Positions 26,221-34,358 of a stretch of 64,000 nt of DNA are shown here, in pieces (within the stretch, counting starts at the first letter, position 1; the number at the start of each line of letters is the position of its first letter). A program made the translations under genes and the position numbers. The DNA is taken from assembly GCF_004363175.1 (NCBI RefSeq), contig NZ_SNYR01000003.1, positions 520,193 to 584,192 on the forward strand, in the 5' to 3' direction. The notes beneath the pieces were generated by a model that saw nothing but the letters and a program-made list of their open reading frames with translations, ran no database searches and was not told the origin of the DNA. Source of the DNA: Maritalea mobilis. GTDB taxonomy: Bacteria > Pseudomonadota > Alphaproteobacteria > Rhizobiales > Devosiaceae.

Positions 26221-26238
26221 TACAGTAGCTATAGTGTA
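26221..26238. promoter_or_regulatory. Candidate LysR-type binding site between mmsA and lysR
   Basis: TACAGTAGCTATAGTGTA is an imperfect palindrome (TACA...TGTA, 12 of 18 positions symmetric) that fits the T-N11-A rule of LysR regulators. It lies 26 bases before the LysR gene and about 160 bases upstream of mmsA, in the 203-bp divergent gap. Confidence 0.45.
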
Positions 26239-26263
26239 ACACATCGGCTAATCTCACACCATT

Positions 26264-27154
26264 ATGCGCACCAATTGGGACGATTTTCGGTTCTTCCTCG
26301 CTGTGGCCCGCCACGGCACGCTCACTTTGGCCGCCGCCCAGTTGGGCGTCGATCACGCCACCGTGTCGCGCCGCATTGCCGCGCTGGAAGATAATATTAA
26401 AACCAAGCTGTTCCACCGCTCGCCCCAGGGCTATGCCCTTAGCGATGCCGGGCTGAAAATGCTGCCCATCGCCGAGCAGGTGGAAAGCGACGCCATGCGC
26501 GCTATTGATGAGCTGAGCGACAAGCGCTCCGACTTGTCCGGCCCCGTGCGCATCGGCGCCCATGAGGGCGTCGCCAGCTTTCTACTAGCCGAGGGCGCGG
26601 CAGAACTCTGCCGCCTGCACCCGCAATTGGAAGTGCAATTGATCACCGTGCCGCGCAATTTTTCACTCTCCAAGCGCGAGGCTGATTTTGTCATCACCGG
26701 CTCACGGCCACAAACAGGCCGCGTCAAAATCCGCAAAATCGCGTCCTACGCCCTGCATATTTATGGTGCGCAAACCTATCTCGACAATCACGCTGAAATC
26801 GTCACCCGCCGCGACCTGAAGCGCGTGCGCGGCATCGGCTATATCCCCGATATGATTTTCGATAAGGAGCTGGATTATATCCCCAGCGTCGACCCCTCGC
26901 TCAAAGCCCACCTCACCGCCACCAGCCTGCATGTGCAAGTGCAATTGGCGGTCGATGGGGCCGGGGTCTGCATTCTGCCCGATTATATCGCCAAAGATCA
27001 CGCCAACCTGATCCCCATCCTGTCCGATGAAGTGGAGATCAAGCGCGATCTGTGGCTCACCATTCACGAAGATTTGGCCCACTTGACCCGTGTGCGCACG
27101 GTGGCCGATTTCATCACCAAAGATGTGCAACAGCGCCTGAAAGCAAGAGCATGA
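26264..27154 (+). CDS. LysR family transcriptional regulator, divergent from mmsA
   Basis: 296 residues. The N-terminal winged HTH at about residues 5-62 (WDDFRFFLAVARHGTLTLAAAQLGVDHATVSRRIAALE) is canonical. A periplasmic-binding-like effector domain follows from about residue 90. It is the natural candidate regulator for the valine/isoleucine run that starts at mmsA, using an intermediate or amino acid as co-inducer (inference from position only). Its stop overlaps the start of a MaoC-type gene by ATGA, so the two are co-expressed. The subgroup that begins NWDDFRFFLAVARHGTLTLAA is common in alphaproteobacteria and often sits next to aldehyde dehydrogenases. Confidence 0.92.
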   Translation: MRTNWDDFRFFLAVARHGTLTLAAAQLGVDHATVSRRIAALEDNIKTKLFHRSPQGYALSDAGLKMLPIAEQVESDAMRAIDELSDKRSDLSGPVRIGAHEGVASFLLAEGAAELCRLHPQLEVQLITVPRNFSLSKREADFVITGSRPQTGRVKIRKIASYALHIYGAQTYLDNHAEIVTRRDLKRVRGIGYIPDMIFDKELDYIPSVDPSLKAHLTATSLHVQVQLAVDGAGVCILPDYIAKDHANLIPILSDEVEIKRDLWLTIHEDLAHLTRVRTVADFITKDVQQRLKARA

Positions 27155-27603
27155 CAAAGACCCGTTATTTTGAAGATTTGACCATAGGCGAAAAATTCGA
27201 AACCGAAACCTACACGCTGACCGCCGAAAAAGTGCACGAGTTCGCTTCAGAATATGACCCGCAATTCATCCATGTGAATGAGGACGAGGCGAAAGACGGC
27301 CCTTTCGGCACCATCATCGCCTCCGGCTGGCAAACCCTCTCCGCCACCATGCGCCTCATGGCGCTGATCAAGCCCTTCGGCCAAAACCCACTGATCGGTA
27401 TGCGCATCGACGATTTGAAATTCGCCGCCCCGGTCTATCCGGGCGAAAGCGTCACGGTGAAGGGCGAAATCGTCGAGCTCACCAAATCCCGCACCACCCC
27501 CCGCGGCTATGTCGGCATTTTGCTGAACACGGTCAATTTGGACACCGGCAAGCTCGTCGCTACCCAAAAATGGACCTGTCTGGTCCCGTGTCGGGAGAAT
27601 TGA
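27151..27603 (+). CDS. MaoC-family (R)-specific hydratase-like protein
   Basis: 150 residues, hot-dog fold. YFEDLTIGEKFET at the N-terminus and the active-site stretch YDPQFIHVNEDEA (about residues 34-46, with the Asp/His pair of MaoC hydratases) are visible, followed by FGTIIASGWQT. It hydrates or dehydrates a CoA thioester. The ATG overlaps the LysR stop (ATGA). A much longer frame beginning at 27052 would run through the LysR gene and is rejected. The function within branched-chain catabolism is uncertain: it could handle an (R)-3-hydroxyacyl-CoA or a mesaconyl-type substrate. Confidence 0.9.
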   Translation: MTKTRYFEDLTIGEKFETETYTLTAEKVHEFASEYDPQFIHVNEDEAKDGPFGTIIASGWQTLSATMRLMALIKPFGQNPLIGMRIDDLKFAAPVYPGESVTVKGEIVELTKSRTTPRGYVGILLNTVNLDTGKLVATQKWTCLVPCREN

Positions 27604-27687
27604 AATCGACGCTAAAATTTTAGCGCTACCCCCTATAATTTCACTAAAACTTTTTTAGAGTTTTCTAAAGTTATAGGGGGCGATTTC
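27602..27687. repeat. Nested inverted-repeat element at the end of the MaoC gene
   Basis: Outer arms GAAATCG (27602-27608) and CGATTTC (27681-27687) enclose perfect 10-bp arms CCCCCTATAA (27629-27638) and TTATAGGGGG (27671-27680). One side also carries a perfect 16-bp palindrome CGCTAAAATTTTAGCG (27610-27625). The loop is T/A-rich (ACTTTTTTAG). It overlaps the stop codon. It may act as a terminator for both strands, but the extended nested symmetry is more than a simple terminator needs. Confidence 0.6.
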
Positions 27688-27703
27688 AGTCTTTTTGGGC
27701 GAG

Positions 27704-27916
27704 CTAGTGGCTCGCCTTTGCCACCTTGATCATGGCGCCGATAATCAGGAACGCACCTGAGATCAGCAACAGGATAAAACTTAGCGGCAGGAAGAAGCTT
27801 TCCTGCACAATGCGGTTGGGGCTTACCCCGCCGCCAAAAACAAACATTTCCACCAGCATCGATGCGCCAGCACAAAGCAGCGCGGCGATACCTAATATGA
27901 TGAATTTACTAGCCAT
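27704..27916 (-). CDS. Small two-helix membrane protein
   Basis: 70 residues with two hydrophobic segments (about 4-28 and 42-64) separated by a short polar loop (FGGGVSPNRIVQESF). The C-terminus KVAKASH is basic and so probably cytoplasmic. AAAGGAG sits 7 bases before the ATG. A GGAAC-N16-CGTT element on the minus strand (27967 to 27943) places it under an EcfG-type stress sigma factor. No family is recognised; the small size, membrane location and stress promoter suggest an envelope-stress role. It is divergent from the PRC-barrel gene. Confidence 0.75.
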   Translation of the reverse strand: MASKFIILGIAALLCAGASMLVEMFVFGGGVSPNRIVQESFFLPLSFILLLISGAFLIIGAMIKVAKASH

Positions 27917-27942
27917 TTCTCTGCTCCTTTAGTTGGCAGGGA

Positions 27943-27967
27943 AACGTTTTTCTGTCTGGAAGGTTCC
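27943..27967 (-). promoter_or_regulatory. EcfG-type general stress promoter (minus strand)
   Basis: On the minus strand, GGAAC (27967-27963), 16 bases, then CGTT (27946-27943). This matches the alphaproteobacterial EcfG consensus GGAAC-N16/17-CGTT. It lies 27 bases upstream of the small membrane protein start. Confidence 0.65.
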
Positions 27968-27989
27968 TTCGAATTTTCATGATCACGGT

Positions 27990-28015
27990 GGAACCAACGG
28001 CACAGGGTACGCGTT
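27990..28015 (+). promoter_or_regulatory. EcfG-type general stress promoter (plus strand)
   Basis: GGAAC (27990-27994), 17 bases, then CGTT (28012-28015). It points to the PRC-barrel gene 49 bases downstream. Together with the minus-strand element 22 bases away, it makes a divergent pair of stress promoters. Confidence 0.7.
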
Positions 28016-28063
28016 TTCCTTACATCTCATCTGTCGCCATTATGGCGGCGAAAGGAGGATGAA

Positions 28064-28432
28064 ATGCAAATTGTACTCGACGAAACACATGACTTAATCG
28101 CCGCAGAAAAAGTAGACGGTACAAAGGTTTACGATGTTGCAGGCGAGAAAATGGGCACGGTGAAATCCGTGATGATCAACAAGCGCACTGGTAAAGTGGC
28201 ACACGCGATCCTGTCCATTGGCGGCTTTTTGGGCATGGGTGAAGATTATCACACCGTGCCATGGGAAAAGCTTGATTATGACACCGACCTTGGTGGCTAT
28301 AAGCTCGATGTGCCGGAAGAACAGTTGAAGTCAGCGCCAACCTTTTCAGCTGAAGAAGTGACCGCGCTGAATGATCGCGAGTTTGAACATCGCATCTATC
28401 ATCACTATGGCACACCGCCCTATTTTATCTAA
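28064..28432 (+). CDS. PRC-barrel domain protein
   Basis: 122 residues, essentially one PRC-barrel domain: VYDVAGEKMGTVKSVMINKRTGKVAHAILS (about 25-54), then GGFLGMGEDYHTVPWEKL (about 56-73), the family hallmark. These domains bind RNA or proteins, and stand-alone copies are common among stress-induced proteins of Hyphomicrobiales. A very strong ribosome site (AAAGGAGG) precedes the ATG. An EcfG promoter lies upstream, so induction under general stress is likely. The C-terminal half (ALNDREFEHRIYHHYGTPPYF) is acidic/aromatic and of unknown role. The DUF3008 gene follows and is probably co-transcribed. Confidence 0.9.
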   Translation: MQIVLDETHDLIAAEKVDGTKVYDVAGEKMGTVKSVMINKRTGKVAHAILSIGGFLGMGEDYHTVPWEKLDYDTDLGGYKLDVPEEQLKSAPTFSAEEVTALNDREFEHRIYHHYGTPPYFI

Positions 28433-28491
28433 CAGACACAAGCCACTGCGCCAATTTTTGGCGCGGTGGTGCCATTTGATGGGAGCGAAAA

Positions 28492-28677
28492 ATGCCCGCA
28501 AAATCCAAAGCGCAGCAAAAGGCGGCCGGCATGGCTTTGGCCGCTAAACGCGGTGAAATGAAAGTCAGCGACCTGCAAGGTGCCGCCAAGGACATGTATG
28601 ACAGCATGAGCGAAGAAGAACTGCGTGATTTTGCTGAAACCAAGCATGACAATAAACCAGAGCACGTGGACAATTAG
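28492..28677 (+). CDS. DUF3008 family small protein
   Basis: 61 residues: MPAKSKAQQKAAGMALAAKRG, then a Ser/Glu-rich middle (YDSMSEEELRDFAETKHDN). This is the DUF3008 pattern, basic N-terminus and SMSEEELRDFA motif, seen in many alphaproteobacteria. Function is unknown; the size and composition fit stress-induced, possibly nucleic-acid-binding small proteins. GGGAG lies 9 bases before the ATG. It lies 59 bases after the PRC-barrel gene, with a hairpin (28443-28468) between them and no new promoter seen, so it likely shares the EcfG promoter. Confidence 0.88.
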   Translation: MPAKSKAQQKAAGMALAAKRGEMKVSDLQGAAKDMYDSMSEEELRDFAETKHDNKPEHVDN

Positions 28678-28693
28678 CCCACGTGCCCGCTTT
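28662..28693. terminator. Probable terminator between convergent genes
   Basis: GCACGTGG (28662-28669) pairs with CCACGTGC (28679-28686) and is followed by TTTATTTCTT. It overlaps the DUF3008 stop codon and sits just before the end of the convergent aldolase gene. Confidence 0.5.
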
Positions 28694-28698
28694 ATTTC

Positions 28699-30738
28699 TT
28701 AGCGCAGGCTGGCTTCAATGTTGCCGCCGTCAACCGTCATGATATGCGCGGTGGTACGAGCGGCCAATGCCAGCGCGACAAAGGCATCCGCCACATGGCT
28801 CGCCTCAACTTCACGCTTCAGCAAATTACCCGCCATATAGCTTTCCGCACTGATATTACGGGACTTTGAACGGCTTTCGATGAACTCATCGGTGAGCAAG
28901 CCAGAGCGGATACGGTCCGCATTGACGCCATTGACGCGAATGCCTAATTCGCCGAGCTCAAGCGCAAATTGCTTCACCAAAAAGAAGGTCGCCGCTTTCG
29001 GCAAACCATAGGCGCCAAAATCTTTGCCCGGATTAACCGCCTGCTTCGACACATTGAACAAAATCTGCCCACCAGCGCCTTGCACCTGCATCACTTTTGC
29101 AGCGGCTTGCGCGATTTTCTGGTGCGAGAAAAAGTTCAATTCAAAGCTATTGCGCAATGTGTCCTGATCCATGTCGAGCATGGATTTTGACCACGCAGCG
29201 CCTGCATTGCTGACCAGAATATCAATGCCGCCAAATCGGCGCACCATGGCGTCCACGGCCTGTTGCGGGCCCTCAGCACTGCACAAATCAATCACCGCGC
29301 CATCATGGTCCATGCCCAAACTACCGAGCTCGGTCAAAAGGCTGTCTTGATCGCGGTCCACCAAAAAGATGTTCGCGCCTTGGTCCTTGAAAGCTTTAGC
29401 CGTGGCCAAGCCGATTGCGCCTGCGCCGCCCGTAACCAGCACAGCTTTGCCCTGCAATGGCTTTGGCTTAGCTTTGCCCAATTTGGCCTGCTCCAGTGAC
29501 CAATATTCCATATCGAACAGATCATCTTCTTTGATTGGATAGAAACCGCTATTGGCTTCGGCCCACTCCATCACTTGAATGGTCTGCGTGCCCAAATCAG
29601 CCGCAATGCGCGCGGCGGATGCGTTGGCGCCTGCACCGATCAAGCCAAGGCCGGGCACCCAGAAAAGGTTTGGCGTTGGCACCAGCATGGTTTTCTTGTC
29701 GCTCACCCGCGCATCCTGTCGGGCGAAATAGGCTTTGTAACTTTCCACAAACGCATCAATGGCAGCATCCACGCTGGCTTGGTCGTCACTGGCGATGATG
29801 GTGGGGAAGCCTTTGGTGCGGATCACATGGTCTGGTGTGGCAACGCCGCGCTTGGCCAGATCGCCCAAATCATCGCGGGTCAAAAAACTCAGAATTTGAT
29901 CATTGGCGCGCAAATCTAAAAAGGGAGCTGCTTGATCCTGATTGCCCGTATGAGCCTTCATGGCGCGGGCGAGGCTGGCGCGAATTTTGGGCAAAATGCT
30001 GTTCGCGCTGATTGTTGAGCTGGGTGCTGCTGCGGGCTGTGCGGCACGCGCATTAAACCAAGCTTCAACCGCACTCACATGTTCAACCATCAGTTCATAT
30101 GAGCTTTTAGCGTCTGGTCCGAAGGTGAAGTGGCCATGATTGATCAAATGCAGCCCTTCAACATTTGGGTTTTGATCAAAAATATCGGCCGCGACCTTTG
30201 CCAGCTCGAAGCCGGGCATGATGTATGGCACCAGCGCGACCTTATCGCCAAAAATCTCTTTCACCACCTCTTCCACATTCGGCATATTGGCCAATGCCAA
30301 CATGGCTGTGGCGTGGGTGTGATCAACAAATTTATGCGGGATATAGGCGTGCAGCAATGTTTCTACCGACGGATTTGGTGAAGTGCTGTCCAGCAAGTTG
30401 GAGCGCTGCAAATTCACCATATCTTCATCAGACAGGGCCAGCAATTCGCGCAGCTTATTAAGCGGCTCAATTTGCACGCCGGGCAGGCCCGCCGCTTCAA
30501 TGGTTTCAAGGTCCCAACCGCTGCCTTTAACATGCAGCACATCAATCTCATCGCCGAAAATATTGGGCCGTTTGACCTTAACAGACGTGTTGCCGCCCCC
30601 ATGCATAACCATGTCAGGGTCTTGACCAATCAATCGGGATGTATAAACCCTCAATGCCAGTTGACGATCTGCTTCCTCTGGGCCAGCATTATCGAGAAAA
30701 GATTGCGCGTCTTGTTCGTTCCAGAGATTTTTTACCAC
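28699..30738 (-). CDS. Bifunctional class II aldolase / short-chain dehydrogenase (RhaD-like fusion)
   Basis: About 679 residues. The N-terminal half is a class II (zinc) sugar-phosphate aldolase: HVKGSGWDLETIEAAGLPG, ETLLHAYIPHKFVDHTHATAM and LINHGHFTFG provide the His ligands. The C-terminal half is an SDR: VLVTGGAGAIG (Rossmann), SNAGAAW and YGLPK (catalytic Tyr/Lys). The best-known relatives are rhamnulose-1-phosphate aldolase/dehydrogenase fusions. Next to MtnK and MtnA it may cleave a 5-substituted ribulose-1-P to DHAP and a 2-carbon aldehyde, which the SDR domain then oxidises or reduces (inference). Start: GTG at 30738. The ATG at 30798 lies inside the operator and is rejected. It is divergent from the SorC-type gene. 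Confidence 0.9.
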   Translation of the reverse strand: MVKNLWNEQDAQSFLDNAGPEEADRQLALRVYTSRLIGQDPDMVMHGGGNTSVKVKRPNIFGDEIDVLHVKGSGWDLETIEAAGLPGVQIEPLNKLRELLALSDEDMVNLQRSNLLDSTSPNPSVETLLHAYIPHKFVDHTHATAMLALANMPNVEEVVKEIFGDKVALVPYIMPGFELAKVAADIFDQNPNVEGLHLINHGHFTFGPDAKSSYELMVEHVSAVEAWFNARAAQPAAAPSSTISANSILPKIRASLARAMKAHTGNQDQAAPFLDLRANDQILSFLTRDDLGDLAKRGVATPDHVIRTKGFPTIIASDDQASVDAAIDAFVESYKAYFARQDARVSDKKTMLVPTPNLFWVPGLGLIGAGANASAARIAADLGTQTIQVMEWAEANSGFYPIKEDDLFDMEYWSLEQAKLGKAKPKPLQGKAVLVTGGAGAIGLATAKAFKDQGANIFLVDRDQDSLLTELGSLGMDHDGAVIDLCSAEGPQQAVDAMVRRFGGIDILVSNAGAAWSKSMLDMDQDTLRNSFELNFFSHQKIAQAAAKVMQVQGAGGQILFNVSKQAVNPGKDFGAYGLPKAATFFLVKQFALELGELGIRVNGVNADRIRSGLLTDEFIESRSKSRNISAESYMAGNLLKREVEASHVADAFVALALAARTTAHIMTVDGGNIEASLR

Positions 30739-30776
30739 GAGGCCGTCCGTCCAATTTTTAGGGATGATTTTTTGTA

Positions 30777-30807
30777 ATTTGACAAATGTTAGCAACATCT
30801 GTCAAAT
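30777..30807. promoter_or_regulatory. Operator/divergent promoter, SorC-type site 1
   Basis: ATTTGACAAATGTT, AGC, AACATCTGTCAAAT: arms pair at 13 of 14 positions. Each outer end carries TTGACA in opposite orientations, so it doubles as a divergent promoter. It contains CAAATGTTA-N7-CTGTCA (30783-30804), repeated with the same spacing at 34332 and 38619. Confidence 0.75.
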
Positions 30808-30825
30808 AGAAAAAAGAGGGGAATT

Positions 30826-31803
30826 ATGGCATACGGCAAAAGGCGGGCTTCTGGCCAGGTGAGTGGTGATGAAATTGTGGTGGAAGCCGCATGGCTTTAT
30901 TATCATGATGGGCTGAACCAAAATGAAATTGCCGACCGGCTGGATGTGTCACGCGCCACTGTGGTCAATTATTTGCAGGAAGCGCGGGAGAAAAATTACA
31001 TCCGCGTCACCATGGCACCTGATGTGTTTATGGGCCATAAGCTTTCCCACCAATTGCGCGAAAAATTTAACCTGAAAGCCGCCTTCATTGTGCCCAACGG
31101 GCAGGGCGATATTCAAGCGCGATTAACCCGCGCGGCGCGGGGCGCGGCAGAGTGGTTGCCAGATTTGGTGGCACCCGGCGACAAGTTGGGCGTGGCATGG
31201 GGCCAAACCATTTATGAAATGGCCGAACTGCTGGTTTCCTCTGCTAACGTCACCATCCCCGATGTGGAAGTGGCGCAATTGGTCGGCTCCATGGCAACGC
31301 CATATGGCTTTACTGCTGAAATTTGCTCCGCCCATCTGGCGCAAGGGCTTGGCGCAGCCTGCATCAATTTGCACGCCCCAGCCATTGTGACCAATGTGGA
31401 ATTGGCGCGGCAATTGCGGGCTGAGCCGATCATCAAAAATCAATTGGCGGCCTTAGAGCAATGCAACAAGGCAGTGTTTGCCGCCGGCTCCGTCAACGCC
31501 AATTCCCATGTGGTGATGAGTGGCATTGCTACCGAAGATGATTTGAAAACCTATGTCGATAAGGGCGCATGCGGCGTGCTGTGCGGTCGCTTTGTAGATC
31601 AAGCGGGCAAGCCTGTGCACGGGCCGTTGGACGACCGAATGATCGGCATTGAGTTGGAAAAACTCACTCACCTCGAAACTGGCTTGCTGGTTTCCGTTGG
31701 TGAAGATAAGGCGCAAGCCATGGCGGCGGTGATGAATGGGGGCTATGCCACCCATTTGGTGACAGATGCTGAAACAGCGCAGCTTATCCTTGCACTAGAC
31801 TAA
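30826..31803 (+). CDS. SorC/DeoR-type sugar-binding transcriptional regulator
   Basis: 325 residues. N-terminal HTH (about 18-55): EAAWLYYHDGLNQNEIADRLDVSRATVVNYLQEARE, the SorC-family signature WLYYxxGxxQxEIAxxLxxSR. The rest is a sugar-phosphate-binding domain related to phosphosugar isomerases, containing GDKLGVAWGQTIYEMAELL (about 124-142) and VGSMATPYGFTAEICSAHLA. Family members sense phosphorylated sugars. Divergent from the aldolase gene, it most likely controls that gene and itself through the 31-bp palindrome in between. Matching sites upstream of mtnK/ABC and of the transketolase suggest the whole locus is its regulon; the ligand would be a pathway phosphosugar such as MTR-1-P or ribulose-1-P analogues (inference). 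Confidence 0.9.
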   Translation: MAYGKRRASGQVSGDEIVVEAAWLYYHDGLNQNEIADRLDVSRATVVNYLQEAREKNYIRVTMAPDVFMGHKLSHQLREKFNLKAAFIVPNGQGDIQARLTRAARGAAEWLPDLVAPGDKLGVAWGQTIYEMAELLVSSANVTIPDVEVAQLVGSMATPYGFTAEICSAHLAQGLGAACINLHAPAIVTNVELARQLRAEPIIKNQLAALEQCNKAVFAAGSVNANSHVVMSGIATEDDLKTYVDKGACGVLCGRFVDQAGKPVHGPLDDRMIGIELEKLTHLETGLLVSVGEDKAQAMAAVMNGGYATHLVTDAETAQLILALD

Positions 31804-31828
31804 GCAGAACAATCCAAGGCAAATTGAG

Positions 31829-31859
31829 AAAAAGGGCGCAACCTGAGTTGCGCCCCTTT
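31829..31859. terminator. Bidirectional intrinsic terminator
   Basis: GGGCGCAA (31834-31841), loop CCTGAG, TTGCGCCC (31848-31855) then CTTTC. An AAAAA run before the stem gives a T-run for the opposite strand. It lies between the convergent regulator and mtnA genes. Confidence 0.8.
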
Positions 31860-31864
31860 CGCAT

Positions 31865-32959
31865 TTATTCCTGCTCAGGGAATAGGCTTTTTAGTCCTTC
31901 ACTAGACGCGGCACACACACCGCGCTCTGTGATCAAACCAGTGATCAACCGCGCTGGTGTCACATCAAAGGCAGGGTTGCCGCCCGGTGTTGCATCCGGT
32001 GAAATTTGCACCCAATCGCGCTCGCCATTTTCCAGCTTGCCATAAACATGGGTCACTTCGCGGCCATCGCGTTCTTCGATTGGAATTTCTTTCACGCCAT
32101 CATTCACCGTCCAATCGATGGTGGGTGAGGGCAGGGCCACATAAAATGGCACATTATTGTCTTTGGCAGCCAGTGCCTTCAAATAGGTGCCGATCTTGTT
32201 GCACACATCGCCTTGCGCGGTGGTGCGGTCTGTCCCCACAATCACCAGGTCCACTTGCCCGTGCTGCATCAAATGGCCGCCCGCATTGTCGACGATCAAA
32301 GTGTGCGGCACGCCATGGCTTGCCATTTCCCAGCTGGTCAATTGTGCGCCTTGGTTGCGGGGGCGGGTTTCATCAACCCACACATGCACTTTAAGGCCCT
32401 TTTCAACCGCGTGATAAATGGGCGAGGTGGCGGTGCCCCAGTCCACAGTGGCGAGCCACCCCGCATTGCAATGAGTTAAAATATTGATCGTCTCACCAGG
32501 GGCTTTCTTCGCCGCAATCTCTTCAATGAGCTTGAGGCCGTTTTGGCCGATGGCGCGATTGATCTCTACATCTTCATCGCAAATTTCAGCCGCCAATTTA
32601 TAGGCCGCAGCCGCCCGTTCCGCTGGCGCAATAGCGCTGAGGTGGGCTTTGGCGCGGTCCAACGCCCAGCGCAAATTGATAGCGGTGGGGCGGGTTTCGT
32701 TCAAAATTTCCCATGAAGCATCAAGATTTTGATCTGATGGATCATTGGCCATGGCCAACGCCATGCCATAGGCGGCGGTGGCACCGATCAAGGGTGCACC
32801 ACGCACCCACATATCTTTAATGGCCACAGCCGCATCTTCGCGTGATTTCAGCTCCACCACTTTCAGCTCGTGCGGCAACAGGCGCTGCTCGATGATTTTG
32901 ACGGTCTTTTGATCATCCCCTAACCAAATGGAGCGATAATGAGTGCCATCTATTTTCAT
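31865..32959 (-). CDS. mtnA: S-methyl-5-thioribose-1-phosphate isomerase (MtnA family)
   Basis: 364 residues, full length. Signature elements are [13 protein letters not shown] (53-65), THCNAGWLA with catalytic Cys164, and [19 protein letters not shown] with catalytic Asp244 and Asn254-Lys255. Normal MtnA isomerises 5-methylthioribose-1-P to 5-methylthioribulose-1-P; close relatives act on 5-deoxyribose-1-P. Its start overlaps the mtnK stop (ATGA), forming a two-gene operon. The later enzymes of the universal methionine salvage route (MtnB, C, D, E) are absent from the window, so the product may be used differently here, for example by the aldolase at 28699 or the RuBisCO-like protein at 40639. 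Confidence 0.94.
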   Translation of the reverse strand: MKIDGTHYRSIWLGDDQKTVKIIEQRLLPHELKVVELKSREDAAVAIKDMWVRGAPLIGATAAYGMALAMANDPSDQNLDASWEILNETRPTAINLRWALDRAKAHLSAIAPAERAAAAYKLAAEICDEDVEINRAIGQNGLKLIEEIAAKKAPGETINILTHCNAGWLATVDWGTATSPIYHAVEKGLKVHVWVDETRPRNQGAQLTSWEMASHGVPHTLIVDNAGGHLMQHGQVDLVIVGTDRTTAQGDVCNKIGTYLKALAAKDNNVPFYVALPSPTIDWTVNDGVKEIPIEERDGREVTHVYGKLENGERDWVQISPDATPGGNPAFDVTPARLITGLITERGVCAASSEGLKSLFPEQE

Positions 32960-34224
32960 AGGAAATTGTCCTTTCTGACCGCGCGCGCAAGCTCGGCGAT
33001 TTGATGTGGGGATTTATAAGCGTCACGTGAGATCACGATCTGACGGCCAAACTGCAAAGCCCGTGCCTCGCAAGCGGCGCGCAAATCGGCGTCCTCAATG
33101 CTGTCGAGCTCCATAATGTGGGCAAGGCCCAAAATGCGGCGGTGCATCTCAATGCCGCCAAAGCCCAGCGCATCTGACCAGATTTGATTCAAGCGATCTG
33201 TGAGCGCTTGTTCAGATGCAAGATTGTGGCCCTGATCTTCATAAAGCCGTTTGTCATAAAGAATGCCAGTGCGCTCCGTGCGCCACAAATGGCTGAACTC
33301 TTCTTCAAAATGGTGCCAGATGTCGCAGGTAACATCCAAAATCCATTGCGCATAATCATCACGCGCGCCTTTAGACGCTTCATGACCATCCTGCGCGAAG
33401 AACGCCATATAGAAATTGCCCAGCAACATGCCGATGTCGAAGCCGATGGGGCCATAGGTGGCAAATTCAGGGTCAATCACCACGGTGTCACTTTCGGTGA
33501 CCATAATGGAGCCTGTGTGCAAATCACCATGCAACAGCGTTTCAGCATTGTTGCAGAATTTGGCTTTGAAATGCTGGGCCGCAACCTTCATATCGATGTC
33601 AGCGCGCAAGCTCGCCACAATCCCATCCAATTGTGGGCTGGTGTGGCGGTTCATCTCCGCATCGAAATACGGATCGGTGAAGACAAGATTTTCGGTGATG
33701 TCACACAATTCAATATTGTCGGCGAAAAGTGCCAAATCTTTTTTGCGCTCTTTGGTGTCCATAGACAGATCGGACCCGCGGAACAGGGTACGGGCACAAA
33801 ATTTGCCCATCACCTCGGCCAGATTGTCGTGCTTGATCCCGTCGCGCAAGCTGTTGCGCAAAATCACATGCGGGGTCATGAACTGCATCACGATCAGCGC
33901 TTGCGATTCGTCGAAATGATAAACCTCAGGTACATCTTCCGGCGCATATTTAGCTTGGCGAATAAGCGCGTGATATTCAAAGAAAGCCCGCTTTAGGGGC
34001 AACGGCCAGCTATCGCCCACCAGCCGCACATAGGGCAAGGCCTGCTTCACAATCGCCTGGCCATTTGGGCCAGTGACAATAAAGACAAGATTGAGGTTGC
34101 CATCGCCAACTTCTTGCGCCGACCAGCTTGCCGCATCAGGCCCAACTTTTTCTTTCAAGATCTCCAAATGGCCAAGTTTTTCGCCAATTGTGTCTACATT
34201 TAGTGGTTCATATGGATTGCTCAC
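32956..34224 (-). CDS. mtnK: S-methyl-5-thioribose kinase
   Basis: 422 residues, aminoglycoside-phosphotransferase-like fold. [11 protein letters not shown] (about 40-50) is the nucleotide loop with Asn-Leu-Asn-Leu. The catalytic loop is [11 protein letters not shown] (about 236-246) and the metal-binding segment is [13 protein letters not shown] (about 253-265). All are diagnostic of MtnK, which phosphorylates 5-methylthioribose at C1. The start is GTG at 34224 with GGGAGG 8 bases upstream. It heads the mtnK-mtnA operon, divergent from the sugar ABC transporter genes, across a gap with a perfect 11-bp inverted repeat. This suggests the imported sugar is the kinase substrate. 5-deoxyribose is an alternative substrate in known side-activity routes. 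Confidence 0.94.
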   Translation of the reverse strand: MSNPYEPLNVDTIGEKLGHLEILKEKVGPDAASWSAQEVGDGNLNLVFIVTGPNGQAIVKQALPYVRLVGDSWPLPLKRAFFEYHALIRQAKYAPEDVPEVYHFDESQALIVMQFMTPHVILRNSLRDGIKHDNLAEVMGKFCARTLFRGSDLSMDTKERKKDLALFADNIELCDITENLVFTDPYFDAEMNRHTSPQLDGIVASLRADIDMKVAAQHFKAKFCNNAETLLHGDLHTGSIMVTESDTVVIDPEFATYGPIGFDIGMLLGNFYMAFFAQDGHEASKGARDDYAQWILDVTCDIWHHFEEEFSHLWRTERTGILYDKRLYEDQGHNLASEQALTDRLNQIWSDALGFGGIEMHRRILGLAHIMELDSIEDADLRAACEARALQFGRQIVISRDAYKSPHQIAELARAVRKDNFL

Positions 34225-34330
34225 AATATCCTCCCAATGCGCTGGTCACACTAACAAATTCAGGGGTTAGGGTGACATGGCAAGCGCAAAACGCCAAACA
34301 CATATTGCCCCATGATTTGCAATTTAAATG

Positions 34331-34358
34331 TCAAATGTCAATAACGTTTGACATTTGA
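34331..34358. promoter_or_regulatory. Operator/divergent promoter, SorC-type site 2
   Basis: TCAAATGTCAA (34331-34341), spacer TAACGT, TTGACATTTGA (34348-34358): a perfect 11-bp inverted repeat. Each arm holds a TTGACA -35 facing mtnK or the ABC genes. Contains CAAATGTCA-N7-TTGACA (34332-34353), the same motif and spacing as sites 1 and 3. Confidence 0.78.

Noticed and set aside
27052-27150. Longer start for the MaoC gene
   Set aside because: It would overlap the LysR gene by about 100 bases; the ATG at 27151 overlaps its stop by ATGA and fits the family length.
28443-28468. Hairpin between the PRC-barrel and DUF3008 genes as a terminator
   Set aside because: The stem (GCGCCAA/TTGGCGC extended by CCAC/GTGG) is strong but no T-tract follows, and DUF3008 has no other promoter, so it was not listed as a terminator.
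30739-30798. ATG start at 30798 for the aldolase/dehydrogenase gene
   Set aside because: It lies inside the operator palindrome, has no ribosome site and would add about 20 residues with no family resemblance. The GTG at 30738 is preferred.
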